DNA from: Streptomyces yangpuensis
GTDB lineage: Bacteria > Actinomycetota > Actinomycetes > Streptomycetales > Streptomycetaceae
NCBI RefSeq assembly: GCF_001005295.1
Contig: NZ_LBMK01000002.1
Coordinates: forward strand, 1,803,196 to 1,867,195
Reading direction: 5' to 3'
DNA length: 64,000 bases
A model generated the notes under the pieces. The model saw only the letters and a list, made by a program, of their open reading frames with translations, searched no databases and was not told the DNA's origin. Position numbers and translations under genes: made by a program. Of this stretch, positions 7,521 through 14,210 are shown piece by piece (the stretch's first letter is position 1; every line of letters begins with the position of its first letter).

Positions 7521-8753
7521 GTGCACTCTGCCGTCTTTCTCATCGAGTTCGGAGCGATCCTCCTCGGACTGGGCCTGCTGGGCCGGGTCGCGGGCCGCCT
7601 GAGGTTCTCGCCGATACCCCTGTACCTGCTCGCGGGGCTGGCCTTCGGCACGGGCGGCCTCCTCCCGCTGGGCGCGAGCGAGGAGTTCGTCGCGATCGGC
7701 GCCGAGATCGGCGTCATCCTGCTCCTGCTGATGCTGGGTCTGGAGTACACCGCCAGCGACCTCGTCTCCAACCTCAAGACCCAGTACCCGGCCGGGATCG
7801 TCGACTTCACCCTCAACGCCCTGCCCGGCGCGGCCGCGGCCCTGCTGCTGGGGTGGGGGCCGGTCGCCGCCGTCGTCCTCGCCGGCGTCACCTGGATTTC
7901 GTCGTCCGGCGTCATCGCCAAGGTCATGGGAGACCTGGGCCGGCTCGGCAACCGCGAAACGCCGGTCATCCTGTCCATCCTGGTCCTCGAGGACCTGGCC
8001 ATGGCCGTCTACCTGCCGATCATCACCGCACTGCTCGCCGGAGTGAGCCTGGCGGCGGGCAGCCTCACGCTGGCCATCGCCCTGGGCGTCGCGGGCGCGG
8101 TGCTGTTCGTCGCGGTCCGCTACGGCCGGGTCATCTCCCGCTTCGTCTCCAGCGACGACCCGGAGAAGCTGCTGCTGGTCGTCCTCGGCCTGACGCTGCT
8201 GGTGGCGGGTATCGCCCAGCAGCTCCAGGTCTCCGCCGCCGTGGGCGCGTTCCTGGTCGGCATCGCCCTGTCGGGCGAGGTCGCCGAGGGCACGCACACG
8301 CTGCTGAGCCCGCTGCGGGACCTGTTCGCCGCTGTGTTCTTCGTCTTCTTCGGCCTGCACACCGACCCGGCGAGCATCCCGCCGGTGTTGCTGCCCGCTC
8401 TTGCGCTGGCACTGGTCACCACCGGTACGAAGATCGCCACCGGGTACTGGGCGGCGAAGCGGGCCGGCATCGGGGTCAAGGGCCGCTGGCGGGCGGGCGG
8501 CACGCTCGTCGCCCGCGGCGAGTTCTCCATCGTCATCGCAGGCCTCGCGGTCACCGCCGGCATCGAACCGGAGCTGGGACCGCTCGCCACCGCGTACGTT
8601 CTCATCCTCGTCGTCGTCGGACCGCTCACCGCCCGCTACACCCAGCCCCTCGCAGCCTGGTTCACCGAGCGCCGACAGACGGGCGGCGGCTCCGCCGACC
8701 CGGCCGCGGAAACCACCGCGGCCCTGCCGGAACCGGCCTCCCGGGAGCGCTGA
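7521..8753 (+). CDS. CPA2-family K+(Na+)/H+ antiporter
   Basis: A 410-residue integral membrane protein with about 12 hydrophobic segments. It has the CPA2 (KefB/KhtU-like) pattern: 'SPIPLYLLAGLAFG' near the N-terminus, the re-entrant 'WISSSGVIAKVMGDLG' segment, and 'LVLEDLAMAVYLP' with the ion-binding ED pair. It lacks a fused Rossmann RCK-N domain; regulation is supplied by the separate TrkA-C subunit encoded just upstream. It starts at GTG 7521, four bases after that gene's stop. A strong hairpin directly follows its stop codon. The role is monovalent-cation export and pH/osmotic homeostasis. Confidence 0.93.
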   Translation: MHSAVFLIEFGAILLGLGLLGRVAGRLRFSPIPLYLLAGLAFGTGGLLPLGASEEFVAIGAEIGVILLLLMLGLEYTASDLVSNLKTQYPAGIVDFTLNALPGAAAALLLGWGPVAAVVLAGVTWISSSGVIAKVMGDLGRLGNRETPVILSILVLEDLAMAVYLPIITALLAGVSLAAGSLTLAIALGVAGAVLFVAVRYGRVISRFVSSDDPEKLLLVVLGLTLLVAGIAQQLQVSAAVGAFLVGIALSGEVAEGTHTLLSPLRDLFAAVFFVFFGLHTDPASIPPVLLPALALALVTTGTKIATGYWAAKRAGIGVKGRWRAGGTLVARGEFSIVIAGLAVTAGIEPELGPLATAYVLILVVVGPLTARYTQPLAAWFTERRQTGGGSADPAAETTAALPEPASRER

Positions 8754-8794
8754 CCCTGTCGTCGAAGTAGCCAGGCGGGACTTCGACGACAGGG
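8754..8794 (+). terminator. 15-bp perfect hairpin terminator
   Basis: The arm CCCTGTCGTCGAAGT at 8754-8768 and its exact reverse complement at 8780-8794 are separated by an 11-nt loop. It begins at the base after the antiporter stop codon. There is no T-run, as usual for Streptomyces terminators. It probably ends the antiporter operon. Confidence 0.85.
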
Positions 8795-9324
8795 CCTGCG
8801 GGGCGTCCTGCCGATGAGGCCGTCCCTTCCGGACCGTGCCGCGCGGCCCTGGTCGGGCAGGATCCGGGCAGGTCCGGAAGGGGCCGCGCAGACGCGTCGT
8901 TGCCGCAGGCTCACGCCTCACGGCAGCCGCTCACGGTCCCGGCCGGCCGGACCGGTTCTTGCCCGGGCTGCGTCCGGGGCGCGGAGGGGAGCGCCGGAGC
9001 GCGGGACGCGCGGGGTGGGTTTCGTCGCTCCTCTCGTGCCCGGGCGCGCCCTCTTCCGCCGGTGGGCGTCACGTATGGACAACACCGTGATCTGCCTGAC
9101 CCGTTGGGGCCGAGGTCGGGGCCGGGGCAGGGGCGGGGGCTGGAGCACATCGGCTCCGGCAGCGGGTCCCTCCTGCAACGGGAGTCTGCCTCCACCCCAC
9201 CGTCACCAGGGGCGCAGGCGTCGCGCATCGGGGCCGGCACCCATCGTGGCCGTGTGCGTCTCCGTGCTGCCGCTCGTCCTCGCGGCAATCCCGTTCGCGG
9301 TAACGCCGTTCGTGGCGACGCGGG
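8795..9324. other. 530-bp region without a supported gene
   Basis: Between the antiporter terminator and the 3' end of the LCP gene. Overlapping frames exist on both strands, but they are Arg/Gly/Pro-rich (for example the repeated GRGRGRG near 9110-9140) and look like high-GC noise. One plus-strand frame contains a hydrophobic stretch (VAVCVSVLPLVLAAIPFAV, about 9246-9302) that might belong to a small membrane protein, but there is no credible start. Confidence 0.5.
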
Positions 9325-10665
9325 TCACGGACGCCCCGCCGGGACCGGTCCCGACGGCTCGGCGCAGCGCAGGCTGTCGCCGGTCACCGGGGCGCCGTCG
9401 GCGATGTTTCGGTCGTAGGTGACGGTCTTGACCCGTACCGGTTCCGCGCCGACGGCGACGTCGAAGACGGCGTCGTGACCGGGAACGGCTTCCAGCCGGG
9501 AGCCCGGCAAGGCCGCGGCGAGGGTCGCCGCGTGCTCCTCCTGGCCCGGGGCGTAGCGGATGACCGGCGGACCCGCCGGGCGTACGGGCGATGCCGACGG
9601 GGAGGTGTCGGTGACGACGAAGCCGTTGCTGCGCAGCGCCGCGGCCACGGTGGCGTCGTCCACCCGGACCGCGATGGCCGCGGGGCTGGTCGGCGCAGGG
9701 GTCTCCGCGACGGGCTGGATCCGGGTGTCGCCGGTGATCGGGCGGTCGGCGCCCAGGGCTTCCCACAGTGCGGCGGACCTGGCCTCGTCCCACACGAGTG
9801 TGGACCCCACGCCCGGCACGCGGTGGTCGAAGAGGCGGATGGGGACGGTGGCGAACTCGGTACGGTCCGCACGCAGACGGCCGAGCGCCCAGCCGATGCG
9901 GATCAGGTCGCCCGGGCCCGTCCCGGCGTCGGTGCGCACGGTCTTCAGGAGGGTGTGGACCGTCCGCGCGGTGCGTACGGGGCTGGCCAGGGCGCCCTCG
10001 ACGGTGAGGCGGGCCAGCAGGTCGTTGACCACGCGCTGCTGGCGGCGTACGCGACCGAGGTCCCCGGGCCGGAGATTGACGTGCCGGGCCCGGACGTAGC
10101 GCAGGGTCCGGTTGCCGTCGGTGTGGTGGCGGCCGGCCGCGATGTCCAGGCCGGAGTTCTCGTCCTTGAGCGGCCTGTCCGTGCACACCGTTGCGCCGCC
10201 AAGGTTGTCGATGGTCCGCTCGAAGCCGACGAAGTCGGTCTCCAGGTAGTGGTCGACGTGGAGTCCGGTGGCCTTCTCGACGGTGGCGACCGTGAGCGGG
10301 CCGCCGCCGAGGGCAAAGGCGCCGTTGATCTTTCCGCTGCGCGGCGGGCCGGCGGGGCCGGCGTATGCGACGTAGGAGTCGCGCGGGATGGAGACGACGC
10401 TCGCGCGGCGTTCGTCCTCCGACAGGTGTACGAGCATCATTACGTCGGTGCAGTTGCAGCCTTTCCCGCCCACGTGGAGCCGGTTCTTCTCGGCGGTGGA
10501 GAGCCCCGCGCGGCTGTCGATGCCCACGATCAGGATGTTCGTGCCCCGGCCGCCCCCTGCCGGTGCCGCCGCCGCGGGGGTGTGGGCCGATACGGCCTGC
10601 GTGCCCACGAGGGATCCGCAGGAAAGGGCGGTCACGCAGGCGAGAGCAACGGCGAGGCGGCGCAA
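9325..10665 (-). CDS. LytR-CpsA-Psr (LCP) family cell-wall polymer ligase
   Basis: A membrane-anchored or secreted LCP phosphotransferase, about 446 residues from the TTG at 10665. LCP enzymes attach teichoic-acid-like or other glycopolymers to peptidoglycan. After an N-terminal hydrophobic signal/anchor come the LCP motifs NILIVGIDSRAG, 'SVVSIPRDSYVAY' with the pyrophosphate-binding Arg, and 'FVGFERTIDNLGG'. A C-terminal LytR_C domain (about the last 110 residues) ends the protein. The TTG is preceded by GGGGGA and puts the hydrophobic segment right at the N-terminus; in-frame GTG codons up to 10755 are alternatives. It is a single gene. Confidence 0.9.
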   Translation of the reverse strand: MRRLAVALACVTALSCGSLVGTQAVSAHTPAAAAPAGGGRGTNILIVGIDSRAGLSTAEKNRLHVGGKGCNCTDVMMLVHLSEDERRASVVSIPRDSYVAYAGPAGPPRSGKINGAFALGGGPLTVATVEKATGLHVDHYLETDFVGFERTIDNLGGATVCTDRPLKDENSGLDIAAGRHHTDGNRTLRYVRARHVNLRPGDLGRVRRQQRVVNDLLARLTVEGALASPVRTARTVHTLLKTVRTDAGTGPGDLIRIGWALGRLRADRTEFATVPIRLFDHRVPGVGSTLVWDEARSAALWEALGADRPITGDTRIQPVAETPAPTSPAAIAVRVDDATVAAALRSNGFVVTDTSPSASPVRPAGPPVIRYAPGQEEHAATLAAALPGSRLEAVPGHDAVFDVAVGAEPVRVKTVTYDRNIADGAPVTGDSLRCAEPSGPVPAGRP

Positions 10666-10775
10666 CGCGGGTCCCCCAAACAGGATGAAACGGGCTCGGA
10701 TCGCGACTGTAGGGGGAGCGGGTGGCGGAGTCGGAGGATGAGCGGTCGTGTACACGCCGGTGTCACTCGCGCGGC

Positions 10776-10817
10776 GGGCGGCGGGCGGCGGGCGGTGGGC
10801 GGTGGGCGGTGGGCGGT
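10776..10817. repeat. Six-copy GGGCGGY 7-bp tandem repeat
   Basis: Two GGGCGGC copies followed by four GGGCGGT copies, in the gap between the LCP gene start and the M15 peptidase stop. There is no coding potential. The region upstream of it (10666-10775) should hold the LCP promoter. Confidence 0.9.
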
Positions 10818-10854
10818 AGCGGCGGCGCGCCGGGTCGTGTTGCCGGCAGGGGGC

Positions 10855-11532
10855 TCACTCGCCGTTGGCGGAGAAGTGCTGGTAGTCCGGGTTGGCCCAG
10901 CGGCCGCCCCACTGCCAGCCCACCTCGCGGAAAGCCGCGGCGACGGCGTCGGCGGGGTGGATCTGGCCCGGGCGGGCCGGGGACCGCCGCAGGTGGGCGC
11001 GTGCGTTCGGCGGGTGGACGACGCCGTTGATGTCGACGTACGGGTTCTCGACGGGGTTGATGTCGACCGCGTCGCCCCAGGCGTGCCGGGACAGCCGCCG
11101 GGGATCGCCGGTGACCGGACGGCAGTTGAAAGCCGACGTGTTGTCGTCGGCCATGGCCTCCGCGTCGTCGCGGTACTCGGCCATCACGCGCATCCGGCGG
11201 ATCGGGAACCGGGCTTCGAAGGCCCGCTCGAAGACATGCAGGACGGGGCGGACGGCGTCCTCGTGGACGACCATCTCACCCACGTGGGTGCGGCCGTCGA
11301 AACCCCAGTGGTTCATGCGGATGAGCCGGAGCCGGTCCGGCGGGACCGGGCAGCCCGCCCGGTGGGAGGCGCCCAGCTTTGCCTGCGGCACGGTCGTGAC
11401 GCGCGAGGTGAACCGGACCGGCGGGTCGGGCGGTCCGGCCGGCGCCCGCGACGGGGCGGCCTGTGTGGAGCAGGCCAGTGCGGCCGCGCACAGGGCGGCC
11501 GTCACGGCCGCGGCCGCGGTGGTGTGGCGCAC
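10855..11532 (-). CDS. Secreted M15-type (VanY/D-Ala-D-Ala) metallopeptidase
   Basis: A 225-residue exported protein with an N-terminal signal sequence; a Cys follows 'AAALA' near residue 21, a poor but possible lipobox. The C-terminal half carries the Zn-binding motifs of the M15 peptidase_M15_4 family: 'SRHAWGDAVDINPVENPY' with the His and Asp ligands, and 'DYQHFSANGE' with the last His ligand. Substrates are presumably peptidoglycan stem peptides. The upstream frame is a lone gene with its own spacer; the repeat tract at 10776-10817 lies behind its stop. Next to the LCP gene it suggests a loose cell-wall theme. Confidence 0.9.
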   Translation of the reverse strand: MRHTTAAAAVTAALCAAALACSTQAAPSRAPAGPPDPPVRFTSRVTTVPQAKLGASHRAGCPVPPDRLRLIRMNHWGFDGRTHVGEMVVHEDAVRPVLHVFERAFEARFPIRRMRVMAEYRDDAEAMADDNTSAFNCRPVTGDPRRLSRHAWGDAVDINPVENPYVDINGVVHPPNARAHLRRSPARPGQIHPADAVAAAFREVGWQWGGRWANPDYQHFSANGE

Positions 11533-11827
11533 GGAACCACGCTAAGGCGAGCACCGCAGCCCGGCATGCCGACCGGCCCAGGCCGGAACCGGGAGGACAT
11601 GCCGTGCAGGGCGGGTGAGAGCCGGACGGCCGGACACATGCCGGGCGGGACCCGCTGCGGTAACCGGGCCGGACCCGCTGGGCGCGACGGGGCGGACGGG
11701 GCGGCCTCCCGGGAGGAACCCTGTAGGCCGACCGGGCGGAATCCATGGGCACGCCTGGCCGGGCGGGCAGGGTTGGCGCGCCGGGGCGGGCGGGGCAGGA
11801 GTCGGTCGGGAGCCGGGCGGTGTTCGG

Positions 11828-12373
11828 TCAGCAGTCGAGTGGGCCCTGGTGCGGGGAGTGGCAGTCGGCTTCGGCGGCTCGGGCCGCCGATGTGCAGAGG
11901 GAGCCCTCCACCTTGGCCAGCAGGCGGGCCAGCTCGGTGCGTTCGGTGGCGTCCAGGCCCTCCAGGGTCTGGCGCTCCAGCTCGCCCCACGCCTCGCGGA
12001 CCGCCATGAGGAGCCCGCAGCTCGCCTCCGTCGCCTCCACCAGCGAGGCGCGCCGGTCCGCCGGGTCGGGGCGGCGCCGTACGTGACCGGACTGTTCGAG
12101 CCGCTGGAGCATCTTGGTCACCGTGGACGGGTCGAGCCCGACCGCCTTGATCAGCTCGGACTGCCGCACGGCCCCGCTGTCCCACAGGTGCATCATCAGG
12201 AACTCCTGGCCCGGATGCAGGCCGAGGTCCCGCAGCAGGCGGCCCGCCGCGATCCGGTGGAGCCGGGCCACCCGGCTGATCGAGTGGCTCACCGGCCCGT
12301 CCAGTACAGCCCCGGGCACGGCCGCGCACTGCGGCGTCTGCCTGCTCGGTTCCTGGGCGGCTTCCGCGGTCAT
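11828..12373 (-). CDS. MarR-family transcriptional regulator
   Basis: A 181-residue winged-helix regulator. The DNA-binding core reads 'RQSELIKAVGLDPSTVTKML' followed by the wing 'SGHVRRRPDPADRRASLVEA', typical of MarR. It is divergent from the ene-reductase gene, with a 176-bp shared promoter region holding two identical TTGGCCGACCAA sites. By analogy with many MarR/Old-Yellow-Enzyme pairs it likely represses the reductase, and perhaps itself, until an electrophile or phenolic ligand releases it. N- and C-terminal extensions of about 25 residues are poorly conserved in composition. Confidence 0.93.
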   Translation of the reverse strand: MTAEAAQEPSRQTPQCAAVPGAVLDGPVSHSISRVARLHRIAAGRLLRDLGLHPGQEFLMMHLWDSGAVRQSELIKAVGLDPSTVTKMLQRLEQSGHVRRRPDPADRRASLVEATEASCGLLMAVREAWGELERQTLEGLDATERTELARLLAKVEGSLCTSAARAAEADCHSPHQGPLDC

Positions 12374-12474
12374 GGGGGCGCTCCTCCTGCGTGGCTGAGG
12401 CGGGGTCCGGTGGGCGGGTCCCCGCCCGGACCGTCGTCCGCTCCGCCGATTTTACCCGCCGCCCAGATTTTACC

Positions 12475-12531
12475 TTGGCCGACCAACTAATGGGGTACGC
12501 TGCCTCCCGAAGCCATTGATTGGCCGACCAA
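12475..12531. promoter_or_regulatory. Twin palindromic operator sites between marR and the ene-reductase
   Basis: The 12-mer TTGGCCGACCAA occurs twice, at 12475-12486 and 12520-12531, as direct copies 45 bp apart (about four helical turns). Each is nearly self-complementary (TTGG-N4-CCAA). The second copy lies 18 bp before the reductase ATG and would block initiation if bound. A MarR dimer is the obvious candidate ligand. Confidence 0.75.
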
Positions 12532-12549
12532 ATATCTATGGAGGCAAAG

Positions 12550-13617
12550 ATGACCAGCGCTTTCGATCCCGTCCGCCTGGCCGGGGGGACCACCCTCTCC
12601 AACCGCATCGCCCTGGCCCCGATGACCCGCAGCCGTGCCGGTGAAGGCGGTGTCGCCACCCCCCTCGTCGCCGAGTACTACACCCAGCGCGCCTCGGCCG
12701 GTCTGATCATCAGCGAGGGCGTCCAGCCGTCCGTGGTCGGGCAGGGCTACCCCTTCACCCCCGGCCTGCACAGCGCCGAGCAGGTCGCGGCCTGGCGTGA
12801 GGTCACCGACTCCGTCCACGCGGCCGGCGGGCGGATCTTCGCCCAGCTGATGCACTCAGGCCGTATCGGCCACCCGTCGCTGCTGCCCGACGGGCTCGTC
12901 CCGGTGGCCCCGTCGGCGGTCAGGCCGGCCGGCCAGCTGTTCACGGGCGAGGGCATGAAGGACTTCACGACCCCCCACGAGCTGACCGGCGACGAGGTAC
13001 GGGCGACCATCGCCGACTACGCCGACGCCGCCCGGAATGCCATCGAGGCCGGCTTCGACGGCGTGGAGCTGCACGGGGCCAACGGCTACCTGATCCACCA
13101 GTTCCTGGCCCCGGGCTCGAACCTGCGCACCGACGAGTGGGGCGGACCGGCCGAGAACCGCATCCGCTTCGCGGTCGAGGTGGTCAAGGCGGTCGCCGCC
13201 GCCATCGGCGCCGAGCGCACGGCCCTGCGCATCTCGCCCGGGAACCCGTACAACGACATCTCCGAGCCCGACGCGCAGCCCGTCTACGAGGCGCTGGTCA
13301 AGGAGATCGACGGGCTGGGGCCGGCCTACCTGCACGTGCTGGAGTACGGCCCCGAGGCACGGGAGACCACCCTCGCCCTGCGCAAGCAGTTCTCCGGACT
13401 CCTCGTGCTGAACCCGGCCACGGAGGGCCCCACCGACCACCGCGCCCTCGCGCTGGTCGAGGACGGCACCGCCGACCTGATCGCCTTCGGTGCGCTCTTC
13501 CTGGCCAACCCCGACCTGCCGGACCGCCTGCGCACCGAAGGCCCGTACAACACCCCGGACCCGTCCACCTTCTTCGGGGGCGACGCCCGCGGCTACACGG
13601 ACTACCCGACGCGCTGA
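12550..13617 (+). CDS. Old Yellow Enzyme family alkene reductase
   Basis: A 355-residue FMN-dependent ene-reductase of the NemA/OYE class, reducing activated C=C bonds with NAD(P)H. Seen in the sequence: N-terminal 'LSNRIALAPMTRSRA', the 'FAQLMHSGRI' strand, 'GVELHGANGYLIHQFL' (the H-x2-N pair that binds the substrate carbonyl), and the C-terminal phosphate-binding 'LIAFGALFLANPDLPDRL'. ATG 12550 follows GGAGG by 5-6 nt. The frame is open upstream through an operator-like site, which argues against earlier starts. It is divergent from and probably controlled by the MarR gene. Confidence 0.95.
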   Translation: MTSAFDPVRLAGGTTLSNRIALAPMTRSRAGEGGVATPLVAEYYTQRASAGLIISEGVQPSVVGQGYPFTPGLHSAEQVAAWREVTDSVHAAGGRIFAQLMHSGRIGHPSLLPDGLVPVAPSAVRPAGQLFTGEGMKDFTTPHELTGDEVRATIADYADAARNAIEAGFDGVELHGANGYLIHQFLAPGSNLRTDEWGGPAENRIRFAVEVVKAVAAAIGAERTALRISPGNPYNDISEPDAQPVYEALVKEIDGLGPAYLHVLEYGPEARETTLALRKQFSGLLVLNPATEGPTDHRALALVEDGTADLIAFGALFLANPDLPDRLRTEGPYNTPDPSTFFGGDARGYTDYPTR

Positions 13618-13651
13618 ACGAGGTCCCCGCCGGGGAGGCCGCCGGCCGGGG

Positions 13652-13852
13652 TCAGCCGCGGCGGTTGAGTTCGTTCGGCGGGGTGTAGAACCTGCGCCCG
13701 GGGGAGAGCTTGTCGAAGCGGGCCTCCTGCCGGGCCCGTTCCTCCGCCTGCAGTCCGTCGAGGTTCCTCGTCCGGGTGGCCCGGTCGCTCCAGAGCAGGT
13801 ACGCGACCAGCGCGACGATGGGAAGCCCCAGGCATGCATAGAAAAGGATCAC
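13652..13852 (-). CDS. Small single-pass membrane protein
   Basis: A 66-residue protein. One N-terminal transmembrane helix (MILFYACLGLPIVALVAYLL) is followed by a charged cytoplasmic tail (RARQEARFDKLSPGRRFYTP). The family is unrecognised. It starts at GTG 13852. It is convergent with the ene-reductase gene and has no obvious partner. Confidence 0.7.
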   Translation of the reverse strand: MILFYACLGLPIVALVAYLLWSDRATRTRNLDGLQAEERARQEARFDKLSPGRRFYTPPNELNRRG

Positions 13853-13930
13853 GGTCTTCGTACCCCCCGGCGAAGATCAATAAGTGTGCTGAGTCTGCGC
13901 ACGGTGCGGGGAGAGAGTCAAGGGCCCGCC

Positions 13931-14104
13931 TCACAGGGCCGGTGCGGCGAAGGCCCCGTCGAGGAAGCCGTCCGGCAGGCCCGTACCCGTCCAGGTCCAG
14001 CCGGAGGGGCGCACCGCCCCGGCGACCTCCTCCACGGCCGTGTCCGCACGCGCGGGATCAGGCTCGGGCAGGCCCAGGGCGACCACCGCCCTCGCGGACG
14101 ACAC
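13931..14104 (-). CDS. Possible 57-residue ORF or gene remnant below the LuxC-type gene
   Basis: The 358-bp stretch 13853-14210 holds one plausible minus-strand frame from GTG 14104 to the TGA at 13931, including 'AVVALGLPEPDPARADTAVE' and 'WTWTGTGLPDGFLDGAFAAP'. It reads more like protein than its GC-rich surroundings, with balanced Asp, Glu and Trp and few Arg. It could be a sixth, very small product of the LuxCE-like operon, or the tail of a deleted gene. No family is recognised and the ribosome binding site is weak. Confidence 0.35.
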   Translation of the reverse strand: MSSARAVVALGLPEPDPARADTAVEEVAGAVRPSGWTWTGTGLPDGFLDGAFAAPAL

Positions 14105-14210
14105 CGGGGTCCCGCCGCACGGACAAATGTCGACGACCGGCCCGGCGGCTCGCGCACGCGGCCCGGCGGGCCGGCGAGCACGCGCCGGGCCGCCGGGCCG
14201 CGTACGGGTC

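Noticed and set aside
6835..7602. Apparent collagen-like or ARI/TRI-repeat proteins near 6.9 kb
   Set aside because: The tripeptide periodicity comes from a non-coding 9-bp DNA repeat that is open in several frames.
8814..9422. Plus-strand ORF in the spacer after the antiporter terminator, with one hydrophobic stretch
   Set aside because: Mostly Arg/Gly/Pro low complexity, runs into the LCP gene antisense, and lacks a ribosome binding site.
9475..12009. 844-residue plus-strand ORF
   Set aside because: Antisense to the LCP and M15 peptidase genes, which carry clear motifs; long open antisense frames are common at this GC content.
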